NCBI GenBank assembly: GCA_964471435.1
Contig: CAYYGA010000001.1
Span: 124,001 to 188,000, forward strand
Length of the DNA: 64,000 bases
Reading direction: 5' to 3'
DNA from: Facklamia sp964471435
GTDB taxonomy: Bacteria; Bacillota; Bacilli; Lactobacillales; Aerococcaceae
The translations under genes were made by a program, and so were the position numbers. Of this stretch, positions 9,032-18,310 are shown piece after piece. The notes beneath the pieces were generated by a model that was not told where the DNA came from, did not search any database, and worked only from the letters and a program-made list of their open reading frames with translations. How positions within the stretch are numbered: position 1 is the first letter of the stretch; the number at the start of each line of letters is the position of its first letter.

Positions 9032-10150
9032 TTATACTGCTATTACTTTATACATTCTAGAGTTTTCATAACCTAAAACAATTTTATAATATCCACTGAC
9101 CGCTTCGTCTATTTCGCGGTTTCCAGTATACACCAATAATGGCTGACCGTTTAAAGTATTCATTTTATTAGGCGTTGCTATAATAGAAATATCCTTTTTG
9201 TCTAATTTCGCTAAAACTTTATCGGAGATTTGGTGATTACCCCGGCCAAATAAATATCCTTGACCTCCCATAGGTGTCACAATTAACTTGGTAGGCTCAT
9301 CTTTAATGATATCAAGTATCTCTTGTTCATAGACATCTGCTTTTACAAGTTCTTTATTTTTTATTATATCTACTCCTAAAATTGTCGGCTCTAAGCCAAG
9401 TTCCGTCATTATAGGTGCAACTGTGGAGCCTGACCCAATAATATAGTAAACATCTTCTTCCATTTTATCGATAACATCCAAAGCAGCTGAAATTTGAGCA
9501 TCATGATCTGATTGAGGCGTTGGTGATTTTAAGTTTTGAAGATGAGTCTCATCATAAGGTACAGATAAGTAGCCGTAGACTTTAGTTATAATTTCATCTC
9601 GGCGGAAAGCTTCCTCTTCTATATCAATAACTTCTTCATCCCTTAATGGAATATCACTATGAGTTAAATATTCAGCGGCTAACTCTCCTGCGTGTTCCGG
9701 CGTGGTTGCATAGACCGGTGAATGAATTTTTACTCCTGCAGGAATCCCGATTGTTGGAACTTCTAACTTAACAACACTTGCAATATCACGAGCTGTTCCA
9801 TCTCCGCCCGCAAATAAAATTAAATCTACATCATTCTCCATTAATTTCTCAGCTAATTTATAAGTGTCTTCCGGTTGGCTTGCACCTTCCACTTGATGGA
9901 CTACCTCATAATCTAAGCCGGCTTCTTTAGCTACCGTCTCACCCATATCACCAGAAGCTACTAAAAGAGTTATCTTATCTTTAATATCTTCTAATTTTTT
10001 TAAAGCTTTCAATGCTTTTTCAGGTGCTTCGGGTTTTGCTCCTCTTTTACGAGCTTCTTCTAAAACATCTTGTCCATCTGTACCTTTTAATCCTACGCGT
10101 CCCCCCATACCTGCAATGGGGTTAATGACAATTCCTAATTTCTTTGACAT
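9032..10150 (-). CDS. ATP-NAD kinase family protein
   Basis: A 372-residue protein with the NAD/diacylglycerol kinase fold: glycine-rich NPIAGMGG at the N-terminus, the nucleotide-binding motif AGGDGTARDI at about residue 115, and a GIPAGVKIHSPVYA segment. It belongs to the longer, poorly studied family related to AcoX-type proteins rather than to the roughly 270-residue housekeeping NadK. The start at 10150 is chosen because AAGAAGGAT lies within the nine upstream codons of the open frame. It lies just upstream of the fhs operon on the same strand, where a role in NADP supply for FolD is conceivable but unproven. Confidence 0.78.
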   Translation of the reverse strand: MSKKLGIVINPIAGMGGRVGLKGTDGQDVLEEARKRGAKPEAPEKALKALKKLEDIKDKITLLVASGDMGETVAKEAGLDYEVVHQVEGASQPEDTYKLAEKLMENDVDLILFAGGDGTARDIASVVKLEVPTIGIPAGVKIHSPVYATTPEHAGELAAEYLTHSDIPLRDEEVIDIEEEAFRRDEIITKVYGYLSVPYDETHLQNLKSPTPQSDHDAQISAALDVIDKMEEDVYYIIGSGSTVAPIMTELGLEPTILGVDIIKNKELVKADVYEQEILDIIKDEPTKLIVTPMGGQGYLFGRGNHQISDKVLAKLDKKDISIIATPNKMNTLNGQPLLVYTGNREIDEAVSGYYKIVLGYENSRMYKVIAV

Positions 10151-10329
10151 ATTGGTATCCTTCTTTCTATAATTCAATTCGACTTTTATTCTCTATTATA
10201 GGAGTTTTATAAATAATTGTCAGTTATTATACTAACAATTCTAATTATTGTTTGTGAAATAAGGTGTGGATAGAAGGGAGAAATTTCTTTTTCCCTTTAG
10301 ATTTAACCTTAACATTTTATTATTTATTA

Positions 10330-10375
10330 GTAAAAAAAATAAGACTCTCCCATATATAAAATAAGGAGAAGTCTT
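10330..10375 (-). terminator. Intrinsic terminator downstream of the 10434-10880 gene
   Basis: Arms AAGACT-CTCC (10341-10350) and GGAG-A-AGTCTT (10365-10375, one bulge) are followed on the minus strand by TTATTTTTTTTA. It ends transcription of the unrecognised gene before the NAD-kinase-like gene. Confidence 0.8.
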
Positions 10376-10433
10376 ACAGATTTATAATATAAATATAAGT
10401 TTTGACTATAAGTGAATTAAACAAGTATTAAGA

Positions 10434-10880
10434 TTAGGAGATATCAAATCGATCATCCACTGTATTTTCTTTATCCACTACAATATATAAGTGCCCATTA
10501 GATCCTATTTTAGAAGTCATATGAATGTTATCTGTTCCGCCTTCTTTAGTCGGTTCAAAAGGAAGTGACACATTCATTTCCTTTCCATTATCATATTTTA
10601 AATGAATATATTGGATGTCATCGTTACGTACAATCGTCTCAAACATCCCCGTCTCAAGCGTGCCTTGATTAATATTGGTTGACTCAAAGGTATCCGCATC
10701 AGGGAAAACTTCGATTTTTAAGGCATGTGCGGGATAAATTTCTTCAATTTCACCGCCGTGAATACGCCCTATACTTCTTGAAACACGGGTAAGCCAAAAA
10801 TCACCAATATGCTTAGGATCAACTATCCAATGAGCGCCAGTGTGAAAATTGAAAGTCAAGGAAATAACTTTCCGACCCAT
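10434..10880 (-). CDS. Protein of unknown function, 148 residues
   Basis: I do not recognise this family. The 148-residue product has no signal peptide or membrane span. It is predicted to be beta-rich with many charged residues: an N-terminal HTGAHWIVDPKHIGDFWLTR segment, a central block around HALKIEVFPDADTF, and a C-terminal GHLYIVVD strand. A good ribosome site (AGAGGTGG) precedes the ATG. A plausible minus-strand promoter (TTTAGA, 17 bases, TAGAAT at 10909-10914) and its own terminator suggest a single-gene transcript, divergent from the chromate transporter pair. No function is proposed. Confidence 0.7.
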   Translation of the reverse strand: MGRKVISLTFNFHTGAHWIVDPKHIGDFWLTRVSRSIGRIHGGEIEEIYPAHALKIEVFPDADTFESTNINQGTLETGMFETIVRNDDIQYIHLKYDNGKEMNVSLPFEPTKEGGTDNIHMTSKIGSNGHLYIVVDKENTVDDRFDIS

Positions 10881-11053
10881 ATTACCACCTCTTCTTTATT
10901 TATTAATCATTCTAACCTTATTCTAACACTATCTAAATTTAATTGAAACGCTTAATTTTACTATTATCCTGGTCCCTACTATAATAAAACTAAGCTTTCA
11001 TAATTTACAGGATATTTATTACTATTATTTATAACAAATTAGGAGGATCTTCA

Positions 11054-11617
11054 TTGAAAAAAGATAAAGGATTTTACTGGAAATTATTCTATTCTACCTT
11101 CTTATTAAGTGCTTTTACTTTCGGTGGCGGTTATGTCATCGTGTCCCTAATGAAAAAACAATTTGTGGATGATTATAAATGGATTGATGATGAAGAAATG
11201 CTGGATCTGGTAGCAATAGCTCAATCGTCCCCCGGAGCAATTGCTGTTAATGGGGCGATAGTCATTGGATACAAATTAGCGGGGTGGTTCGGTATTATGG
11301 TTACCACTCTGGCTACTGTTCTCCCCCCTTTTATAATTATTTCAATTATTTCTTTGTTTTATGCTGCTTTCAGTGAAAATCTCTGGGTAAGTTTGATGCT
11401 GGATGGAATGCAGGCAGGGGTGGCCGCGGTGATTGCGGCTGTTGTACTAGAAATGGGGGCAGGTGTTCTAAAAAGGAAAAGCTTGGTATTAACCAGTGTG
11501 ATGGTACTCGCCTTTATTGCCAATTACTTTTTTTCCGTCAATGTGATGCTAATCGTTTTAGCTTGTATCGGTATTGGTTTAATTTATACTTTTATGAATC
11601 GAGGTGAAACAGCATGA
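11054..11617 (+). CDS. Chromate transporter family protein, first half
   Basis: A 187-residue membrane protein corresponding to one half of ChrA. It has FTFGGGYVIVSLMKKQFVDD after the first helix and AQSSPGAIAVNGAIVIGY, the two diagnostic ChrA motifs. It starts at TTG with AGGAGG seven bases upstream. The second half is encoded by the next gene, with an ATGA overlap, so the two very likely form a heterodimer. Paired short ChrA genes are common in Firmicutes. Their physiological ion is often unknown; chromate export is inferred from the family only. Confidence 0.9.
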   Translation: MKKDKGFYWKLFYSTFLLSAFTFGGGYVIVSLMKKQFVDDYKWIDDEEMLDLVAIAQSSPGAIAVNGAIVIGYKLAGWFGIMVTTLATVLPPFIIISIISLFYAAFSENLWVSLMLDGMQAGVAAVIAAVVLEMGAGVLKRKSLVLTSVMVLAFIANYFFSVNVMLIVLACIGIGLIYTFMNRGETA

Positions 11618-12183
11618 TTTATTGGAATTTATTTTTAGTATTCTTACAAATCGGCGCTTTTTCTTTTGGAGGAGGGTATGCCGCTCTCCCTTTGATCGAA
11701 AATTTAGTTGTCCAAGAGCATGGATGGTTGACTATGGCAGAATTTACTGATTTAATTACCATTTCCCAAATGACTCCTGGTCCTATTGCCATTAACAGTG
11801 CTACTTTTATTGGCACTCAATTAGGAGGAGTCCCAGGAGCTTTAGCAGCTACGCTAGGAAGTGTTTTACCTTCTATGTTAATTGTTTCCTTTCTAGCTTA
11901 CCTTTATAACCGTTACCGTAATATTTCTGTTATGCAAAATGTTTTAGTTGCTTTGCGTCCAGGAGTCGTAGCTCTGATCGCCGCATCCGGCGTTTCTATT
12001 TTAATTACCGCTCTTTGGGGACCTTTAACGTTAACTTTAGCTAATATTAATTGGGTTATGGTTATTTTATTTTTAGCTTCTTTATATGCCATTATGAAAT
12101 TAAGATACAATGCAATTGTAGTGATGCTGTTGGCAGGCGTGGCGAATACTTTATGGTACATTATAACGACATTCCTAGACTAA
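11614..12183 (+). CDS. Chromate transporter family protein, second half
   Basis: A 189-residue membrane protein, paralogous to its upstream neighbour, with FSFGGGYAALPLIENLVVQE and ISQMTPGPIAINSATFIG. Together the two cover the duplicated fold of full-length ChrA. Its ATG overlaps the stop of the first half (ATGA), which implies translational coupling and equal amounts of both subunits. No regulator of the chrB type is adjacent. No clear terminator follows before the convergent carboxypeptidase gene 46 bases downstream. Confidence 0.9.
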   Translation: MIYWNLFLVFLQIGAFSFGGGYAALPLIENLVVQEHGWLTMAEFTDLITISQMTPGPIAINSATFIGTQLGGVPGALAATLGSVLPSMLIVSFLAYLYNRYRNISVMQNVLVALRPGVVALIAASGVSILITALWGPLTLTLANINWVMVILFLASLYAIMKLRYNAIVVMLLAGVANTLWYIITTFLD

Positions 12184-12229
12184 TAGTTATCAAGTGTATG
12201 AAAAATTGACAGTAAGAGCTTGTAAATAC

Positions 12230-13132
12230 TTATTCTGGGGAAGGAAATATACTGTCTAAAATCGTTTCTTGTGTAGTCTGCACCCACTCTTCTGCCTTTA
12301 TTAAAGCTGCTGCTTCAGCCCTGGCTTTTTTTTCTGCTTCAATTTCCTGTTGCTCCCGCTCTTTAGCAAGTGCAAGGTATTCTTCCAGGGTGAGGCCATG
12401 ATAATGTATATAAGCTGCGTGTTCGGGCCCTACATACCGGTAATGCCAAGGTTCATAGTTATAACCAGTGATATGAGTTTTCCCTTCAGGATATCGCAGG
12501 ATGAATCCATAGTCAGGCGCATTTTGCTGCAACCAGATGGCAGACCCGTAAAATCCATAGTCTCCGGATAAACCCCCGCCAACAGCAGTCCAATCATTCC
12601 CTAATAAATCTAAAGCTAAACCCGTCATATGTTCCGATGAATCGATCGGGGCATAGTATAAATCAGTCCAGTATAAAGCTTCATCGTAAGATAAGCCTTC
12701 ATTTAAATAAGAATTTACACGAGCTTCTCGATTATAAGCTTGTTGGGCCATCGAGCGGTAACCTGAAACTAATTGAAAGGAATAACCTGATAAACCCGCA
12801 GCATACATCATCTGGTTAAATGGATCTATAATCGCAGCTGCGAAGGGCTGTCCATTCGGACCATAAGTAACATCTACCCACATTTCACTTTCACGTGGAT
12901 TCTGGGCATTGACTAAAATTAGAAAAGGGTCTTCAGCATCAATCCAAGTTGATAAGTTTTCCAGTAATTCCTCCAACTCAGCTCCTGAAATAGTAGCATT
13001 TATTTCTTCTACAGCTGGCAAATTCCAGTGAAAAGAACTTTCTGCCTTCACAAGAGGAAGATTCCCATTGAAGCTGATGAGTAGGATTAGTATCGTACTA
13101 ATCAAAACCCACCAATATTTTTTAAAATGCAT
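12230..13132 (-). CDS. D-alanyl-D-alanine carboxypeptidase, VanY/M15B family
   Basis: A 300-residue exported peptidase that trims the terminal D-Ala of peptidoglycan stem peptides. An N-terminal hydrophobic stretch (residues 7-24) acts as a signal peptide or anchor. The zinc-peptidase motifs are all visible: VSGYRS, then SSEHMTGLALDL (SxHxxGxAxD), then EPWHYRYVG (ExxH). The C-terminal 45 residues are a charged, Ala/Glu/Lys-rich helix likely to form a coiled coil. A GAAGGAG site precedes the ATG. It converges on the chromate transporter pair and is probably a single-gene unit. Confidence 0.9.
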   Translation of the reverse strand: MHFKKYWWVLISTILILLISFNGNLPLVKAESSFHWNLPAVEEINATISGAELEELLENLSTWIDAEDPFLILVNAQNPRESEMWVDVTYGPNGQPFAAAIIDPFNQMMYAAGLSGYSFQLVSGYRSMAQQAYNREARVNSYLNEGLSYDEALYWTDLYYAPIDSSEHMTGLALDLLGNDWTAVGGGLSGDYGFYGSAIWLQQNAPDYGFILRYPEGKTHITGYNYEPWHYRYVGPEHAAYIHYHGLTLEEYLALAKEREQQEIEAEKKARAEAAALIKAEEWVQTTQETILDSIFPSPE

Positions 13133-13218
13133 CTTTTTCTCCTTCTTTACTTAAATATATCGCTTACAGTCATTTTATTCAAAGGTAAGTCGCTAATCAA
13201 TCCATCAAGCGATTAATT

Positions 13219-13247
13219 TTGCGCTTAAAGCGAATTACATTTACAAT
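13219..13247 (+). promoter_or_regulatory. Promoter of the glutathione-transferase-like gene
   Basis: TTGCGC (13219-13224), a 17-base spacer, and TACAAT (13242-13247), about 33 bases upstream of the ATG. AAGCGATTA and AAGCGAATTA repeats flank and overlap the -35, suggesting a regulator site. Confidence 0.55.
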
Positions 13248-13280
13248 ATAAAGGATAAGTTTCAAGAAAGGAAGAGATAA

Positions 13281-14249
13281 ATGGGTTTATTAGTCGAAGG
13301 TAAATGGCAGGATCAGTGGTATGATACTGAAGAAACAGGAGGTCGTTTCGTACGTAAAGATTCAGCTTTTCGTAATTGGATTACTAAAGATGGGAGCCCT
13401 GGGCCTACAGGTGAAGGCGGATTTAAAGCAGAATCAGATCGATATCATTTATATGTATCCTTGGCTTGTCCATGGGCCAGCCGTACACTAATTTATCGTA
13501 AATTAAAAGGGTTAGAAGATATGATTTCAATTTCATCGGTCAATCCTTATATGAAAGAAAATGGCTGGACTTTCAAGGATTATCCCGGAGTTATAAAAGA
13601 TCCGATTATGGATGCAGACTTTATGCACCAAATTTACACGAAAGCCATGCCTGATTATACCGGACGAGTAACCGTTCCTGTTTTATGGGATAAAAAAACA
13701 GCTACCATTGTCAATAATGAATCTTCTGATATTATCCGAATGTTTAATCAAGCTTTTGATGAAATCGGAGCAAAAGAAGGCGACTACTCTCCTGACCATC
13801 TGCTGGAAGATATTGACGCTTGGAATGAAAAAATTTATCCTAATATAAATAATGGAGTATACAAAGCAGGTTTTGCTACTGAGCAGAGTGTTTATGAAGA
13901 AGAAGTAAACAACATTTTTAAAGCCTTAAATGAGATTGAAGTTCATTTAGAAAGTAATGAATATTTGTTAGGGGATCAGGTCACTGAAGCCGATTGGCGT
14001 TTATTTACCACCTTGGTCCGGTTTGACCCTGTTTACTTTGGACATTTCAAATGCAACCTGCGGCCACTAACTTCTTATAAAAACATTTGGCTTTATACAC
14101 GCAAGTTGTATAACTGGCCGGGAGTTGCTGAAACAGTTAACTTTGATCACATTCAAACGCATTATTATGGAAGTCATGACACAATTAATCCAAATGGCAT
14201 CATACCCGCAGGTCCAGACTTGGATTGGTCCATTGGTGAAGATGAGTAA
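13281..14249 (+). CDS. Glutathione S-transferase family protein (glutathionyl-hydroquinone reductase type)
   Basis: A 322-residue Xi-class GST-like protein (YqjG/Ecm4 group). The catalytic cysteine lies in LACPWASRTLIYRKLKGL, residues about 59-76, and the C-terminal helical domain carries the typical EADWRLFTTLVRFDPVYFGHFKCN block. Family enzymes reduce glutathionyl-hydroquinones through the CPWA cysteine. Whether this organism makes glutathione cannot be told here, so another thiol may be used. It has a good ribosome site, its own promoter, and shares a bidirectional terminator with the convergent dehydrogenase gene. It may serve quinone or electrophile stress defence. Confidence 0.9.
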   Translation: MGLLVEGKWQDQWYDTEETGGRFVRKDSAFRNWITKDGSPGPTGEGGFKAESDRYHLYVSLACPWASRTLIYRKLKGLEDMISISSVNPYMKENGWTFKDYPGVIKDPIMDADFMHQIYTKAMPDYTGRVTVPVLWDKKTATIVNNESSDIIRMFNQAFDEIGAKEGDYSPDHLLEDIDAWNEKIYPNINNGVYKAGFATEQSVYEEEVNNIFKALNEIEVHLESNEYLLGDQVTEADWRLFTTLVRFDPVYFGHFKCNLRPLTSYKNIWLYTRKLYNWPGVAETVNFDHIQTHYYGSHDTINPNGIIPAGPDLDWSIGEDE

Positions 14250-14282
14250 CTTCAAATAGAAATTTTTTACAACTTTTAATAA

Positions 14283-14356
14283 TAAAAACGAATGATACCT
14301 AATGTTGGAGGCTGAAGATAGTTTCCAGCTACATTAGGTGAATCATTCGTTTTTTA
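14283..14356. terminator. Bidirectional terminator between convergent genes
   Basis: A long imperfect inverted repeat: outer arms AAAACGAATGAT / ATCATTCGTTTT, inner arms CCTAATGT / ACATTAGG, flanked by A-run and T-run on opposite sides. It serves the GST-like gene (+) and the nucleotide-sugar dehydrogenase (-). Confidence 0.88.
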
Positions 14357-14359
14357 CTT

Positions 14360-15682
14360 TTATAAGCGCCAATACATGTAATCTTGATTTTCAAAGTAGT
14401 AATGATCCAGTATACTTTTGATATCGATGATAACCCGCTCCGGGTTACTCAATTCTGTCTTAAAAAGTGCTTCAATTGCTTCATTAGATAACTGACGGAA
14501 GTCCTCATGTGCCACAGCCAGTATAACAGCATCTAAATCCGAAACATCCTCTAATGCAGTTATTTCTACATTGTATTCTGCACGAGCTTCTTCTGCATCT
14601 GCCCAAGGATCTACAATAATAGGTTCAATACCCAAGTCACGTAAATAATACACTATGTCGGCGACTTTTGAATTTCTCGTATCCGGAGTATGTTCCTTGA
14701 AGGTGACTCCCAGAATAGCTACTTTGGCATCAATCACTTTTTTACCGGCACGTACCAATTGTTTTATGATTTTATCACCGATAAATTCTCCCATTTTATC
14801 ATTCACCTGCCGGCCCGCTAAAATTACCTGACTATGGTAGCCTAAATTTTCAGCTTCATAGACAAAATAATAAGGATCCACTCCAATACAATGACCTCCT
14901 ACTAAGCCGGGTGTAAACCCTAAAGCATTCCATTTAGTATTCATTGCATCGATAACGTCTTGAGAATCAATTCCCATGCGGTCAAACACAAGTGCCAATT
15001 CATTCATAAAAGCAATATTAATGTCGCGTTGACTATTTTCGACTACTTTAGCAGCTTCGGCTACTTTAATATTAGGAGCCCGGTGCACGCCTGCTTCGAT
15101 AATTATTTCATAAATTTTGGCAACCTCTTCTAAAGCTTCCGGTGTGGTAGCCGACACAATTTTGGTAATCTTAGTTAGAGTATTGACCTTATCTCCTGGG
15201 TTGATTCGCTCTGGAGAGTATCCCACCCAAAAATCTACTCCATGAGTTAAACCAGATGTTTGTTCTAACACAGAAATACAGACATCCTCTGTTACACCCG
15301 GATAAACGGTCGACTCATAAATCACTAGACTGCCTTTAGCTAAATTTCGACCGATTGTTTCAGTCGCTGATATAACAGGGTCTAAGTTTGGTGTTTTATC
15401 TACTTTTATCGGGGTAGGAACTGCTACTACAATAACCCGGGCTTCCTTTATTTTATCAGGGTCTGCTGTAAATTCCAGGGTTGTATTCTTTACCGCTTCA
15501 TCTCCAACTTCCAAGGTAGGGTCGCAGCCTTGTAGATATTGGTTTATTTTTTCCTCGTTATTATCATACCCAATGGTTTTAATATGTTTAGCAAACTCAA
15601 TCGCAATCGGCATACCTACATACCCTAAACCGATCACTGCTAATTTTGTTTCCTGATTTATTAATGGTTGAATTATATTCAT
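14360..15682 (-). CDS. Nucleotide sugar dehydrogenase (UDP-HexNAc dehydrogenase type)
   Basis: A 440-residue NAD-dependent UDP-sugar dehydrogenase that oxidises C6 to a uronate. The N-terminal Rossmann motif VIGLGYVGMPIAIEF, the ESTVYPGVTED motif, the catalytic cysteine in GLVGGHCIGVDPYYF and the C-terminal UDP-binding domain are all present. The ESTVYPGVTE and GHCIGVDPYY forms are closest to the WbpA/VipA/TviB group, which acts on UDP-N-acetyl-hexosamines. It probably supplies an acidic sugar for the surface polysaccharide cluster a few kilobases away, although the phn genes lie between. Transcribed alone from an extended -10 promoter. Confidence 0.9.
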   Translation of the reverse strand: MNIIQPLINQETKLAVIGLGYVGMPIAIEFAKHIKTIGYDNNEEKINQYLQGCDPTLEVGDEAVKNTTLEFTADPDKIKEARVIVVAVPTPIKVDKTPNLDPVISATETIGRNLAKGSLVIYESTVYPGVTEDVCISVLEQTSGLTHGVDFWVGYSPERINPGDKVNTLTKITKIVSATTPEALEEVAKIYEIIIEAGVHRAPNIKVAEAAKVVENSQRDINIAFMNELALVFDRMGIDSQDVIDAMNTKWNALGFTPGLVGGHCIGVDPYYFVYEAENLGYHSQVILAGRQVNDKMGEFIGDKIIKQLVRAGKKVIDAKVAILGVTFKEHTPDTRNSKVADIVYYLRDLGIEPIIVDPWADAEEARAEYNVEITALEDVSDLDAVILAVAHEDFRQLSNEAIEALFKTELSNPERVIIDIKSILDHYYFENQDYMYWRL

Positions 15683-15720
15683 ATTTTGAACTCCTATATT
15701 CTTGTTTAATTACTCACAAT

Positions 15721-15729
15721 ATTATATCA
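15721..15729 (-). promoter_or_regulatory. Extended -10 promoter of the nucleotide-sugar dehydrogenase gene
   Basis: Minus strand TGATATAAT: consensus -10 with TG extension, about 40 bases upstream of the ATG. No good -35. Confidence 0.5.
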
Positions 15730-15821
15730 GAAATTAATGAAACGTAATAGTCGCTTTCCTTATCTTTACTCATCTCCCTTTTATAAGCCGGGCTGTCTAT
15801 GCTGTATTAATGTAAATTCTT

Positions 15822-15860
15822 ATAAAAAAATAAACAGCTCTAATTTTTAGAGCTGTTTAA
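15822..15860 (-). terminator. Intrinsic terminator of the phnDCE operon
   Basis: Perfect 10-bp stem AAACAGCTCT / AGAGCTGTTT (15832-15841, 15849-15858), followed on the minus strand by ATTTTTTTAT. Confidence 0.88.
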
Positions 15861-15933
15861 TATTCAGTAATTGATTGTTCAAGTGATTCGATTATAAAGA
15901 CTAAAAAGTTGTGCTTATCCTAAAATGGCTGAC

Positions 15934-17562
15934 TTATCTAATACCTTGTTCTACTTTAATATAAGACTTAAATCCATCTGTAATGGTGTCTGCCATAAAA
16001 ACTATAATCAAATAGCAAATCATATAAAGTGTAATTTCTGAATATTTAAAGAAGCTCATAGCCAACCGCATAGCTACACCCAGGCCACCGGCACCAACTA
16101 ATCCAACAACGATTGTTGAACGTATAATGACTTCCCAGCGGTATAATACATAGTTGAGTAGTTTAATCATAATTTCCGGCATAATCCCATACAACAACAG
16201 CTGAGAACGGCTGGCTCCAGTAGTGGCAATGTTTCTTACTGATCTTTCATCAAATTCTTCAATTACTTCACTACATAACTTTCCCAATACTCCTATATTA
16301 TGGACACCTAGAGCTAATGCTCCTGGAAAAATACCCGGTTTGAAAATAAAAACAAATATTAAAGCCCATAATAATTCTGGTAAAGCTCTGGTTACTAAAA
16401 GAATAAAACGCGATACGTAGAAGAGTATACTTGACACTAGTGGATTAGTTTTTAATAAGCGACCATCCTTAAAATTTCTAGCAGCTGGAAGCATAAATGG
16501 CAGACTGCCAATTACTGCAATTCCAATCGCTATAATACTCATAATAACTGTATCTACTGTCAACTTCAGCGCATTAGTCCATAAGTCTCCATTTAAATAT
16601 GCAGGAGTGGTATCATTTACACCCAATAAACCTGCAATAAATCTCGACAAGTAGTCGGCATTTCGACTGGAAAAAATAGAGGAAACTTCAGCCCCATCCA
16701 CGGCAAAAATAAATACCCAGGCAGCAATTGATAAGGCAGTCAGCAATACAATCGAAAATTTAGTTTGATTAGTATTATCTTTATTGAGGTGTGCTCTGAA
16801 TCTATTGCCCCAAATATCGACTAGTAAAACCAATCCAATTAAAAAATAGATGTAAATCCACATCAAAGAAAAATTCATGTCGTTCATAGCCAGCTGTATT
16901 TGAAAACCTAAACCGCCCAAGCCCACAAATGATAATACTGAACTACTTCTAATCGCACACTCTAATCGGTAGAGGGTATAACTGACCATCTCATTAAGTG
17001 CTTCAGGTAAATAGACGTATATTAACAACTGCCATCTATTCGCGCCGGTGGTTTCAACTGTCTCAATGATGGGTTGCGAGACTTCCATGAGTAAATCCGC
17101 ATATACTTTACCCAATGCCCCCGCGTAAGGTATGGCTACAGCAAAAACAGCCCCTAAGGGATTTAATCCAATCGCTGCAACAAACAGCCAAGCCCATACT
17201 AATTCATGGATAGCTCTTAAAAACCCTAGAATTCCTCTTGCAGCTCTCATTAGAAGTCGGTTGGGATAGATAATTCCTGATGCAATGATAGCAAATACAA
17301 AACCAACAACCACACTAATTGAAACAGAAATCAAAGCATAAACAAAGGTCTGCCAACTAGCTTTAAGTCCAGTTTCCAGTATGGAAAGTGAAAAGTCAGG
17401 GTTAACTAAGGCCTCGCTCATTTGTTTAATAATGGCAAAACCACCGCCATGAATAACACCTTCCTGCCAATCTATCGCTAATAAAGACAGTAAAAACACA
17501 ACTAATAAAAAAATACTAAGTGCCGCTCGGTTATCTAATCTTTTAGCTGTCACTTTGATCAC
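15934..17562 (-). CDS. phnE: Phosphonate-type ABC transporter permease, two fused PhnE domains
   Basis: A 542-residue permease made of two consecutive PhnE-like domains (roughly residues 1-265 and 270-542). Each carries an EAA-type coupling loop: TVETTGANRWQLL in the first and NIATTGASRSQLL in the second. Most PhnE proteins are single domains or two separate genes; here one polypeptide supplies both halves of the channel. It starts at GTG inside the last 20 bases of phnC. It is the last gene of a three-gene importer and is followed by a terminator. Confidence 0.9.
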   Translation of the reverse strand: MIKVTAKRLDNRAALSIFLLVVFLLSLLAIDWQEGVIHGGGFAIIKQMSEALVNPDFSLSILETGLKASWQTFVYALISVSISVVVGFVFAIIASGIIYPNRLLMRAARGILGFLRAIHELVWAWLFVAAIGLNPLGAVFAVAIPYAGALGKVYADLLMEVSQPIIETVETTGANRWQLLIYVYLPEALNEMVSYTLYRLECAIRSSSVLSFVGLGGLGFQIQLAMNDMNFSLMWIYIYFLIGLVLLVDIWGNRFRAHLNKDNTNQTKFSIVLLTALSIAAWVFIFAVDGAEVSSIFSSRNADYLSRFIAGLLGVNDTTPAYLNGDLWTNALKLTVDTVIMSIIAIGIAVIGSLPFMLPAARNFKDGRLLKTNPLVSSILFYVSRFILLVTRALPELLWALIFVFIFKPGIFPGALALGVHNIGVLGKLCSEVIEEFDERSVRNIATTGASRSQLLLYGIMPEIMIKLLNYVLYRWEVIIRSTIVVGLVGAGGLGVAMRLAMSFFKYSEITLYMICYLIIVFMADTITDGFKSYIKVEQGIR

Positions 17563-18298
17563 CGCTTAAGTCATATAATGCTTCATATTGTTCATTGGTA
17601 ATTTCATTTGTCCTTTGATTGATGACCACTCTGCCATCGCGGATTCCAATTACACGCGTAAAGTATTCCTTGACCAAATCCACTGAATGGACACTGGCTA
17701 TTAAAGTGTGATGATGTGTTTTCGATAAATCAATCAGTAAACGGATTACTTCATGAGCCCGTGATGGATCCAAAGAAGATACAGGTTCATCAGCCAGAAT
17801 AATTTGAGGATTTTGAACTAACACCCTAGCAATAGCAACTCTTTGCTGCTCTCCTCCTGACAAGGTACCTGCTTTTTGACCCGCTTTATGTTCAATTCCC
17901 ACCGAAGCTAAAGTTTCTAATGCTCTCTTCTTATCCACTGGAGCTATTAAGCTCTTGAGTGACTGCCAAAAGCCCCACTCATTTAAACGGCCCATCAAGG
18001 TATTATTTAATACAGATAGTGAGTTGACCAAGTGATAATTTTGAGGAATTAAACCAACATAATGAGCATAGTCTTTATTAGACTTGAATTCATTTAGTCT
18101 TTTATTATCAACAAACACTTCCCCTGTATCCAGAGGAAGTGTTTGAGCAATAATATTCATAATTGTTGATTTACCTGAGCCACTTGGACCTATTATTGCC
18201 ACCTGTTCATTTTTAAAAACATCGAACGAGATATCCTGAAGTACCGGAGATGAAGAAAAAGACTTCGATACCTGGTTTAAACGTAAAATAGGTTCCAT
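17543..18298 (-). CDS. phnC: Phosphonate-type ABC transporter ATP-binding protein
   Basis: A 251-residue ABC ATPase with Walker A GPSGSGKST, signature LSGGEQQRVAIARVL, Walker B IILADEPVSSLDP and the H-loop HSVD. The long insertion between the Q-loop and the signature (MGRLNEWGFWQSLKSLI) is typical of PhnC. A TTG three codons upstream in the open frame sits immediately against the ribosome site, so the ATG at 18298 (MEPILRLNQ), nine bases after AAGGA, is chosen. Twelve bases separate it from phnD. Confidence 0.92.
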   Translation of the reverse strand: MEPILRLNQVSKSFSSSPVLQDISFDVFKNEQVAIIGPSGSGKSTIMNIIAQTLPLDTGEVFVDNKRLNEFKSNKDYAHYVGLIPQNYHLVNSLSVLNNTLMGRLNEWGFWQSLKSLIAPVDKKRALETLASVGIEHKAGQKAGTLSGGEQQRVAIARVLVQNPQIILADEPVSSLDPSRAHEVIRLLIDLSKTHHHTLIASVHSVDLVKEYFTRVIGIRDGRVVINQRTNEITNEQYEALYDLSGDQSDS

Positions 18299-18310
18299 AA
18301 GTTTCAATCC

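Noticed and set aside
8804..10955. TGAAACGC(A/T)TTAA sequences near 8804 and 10943 as CcpA cre sites
   Set aside because: They miss the cre spacing by one base and lack the 3' half, so carbon catabolite control cannot be claimed.
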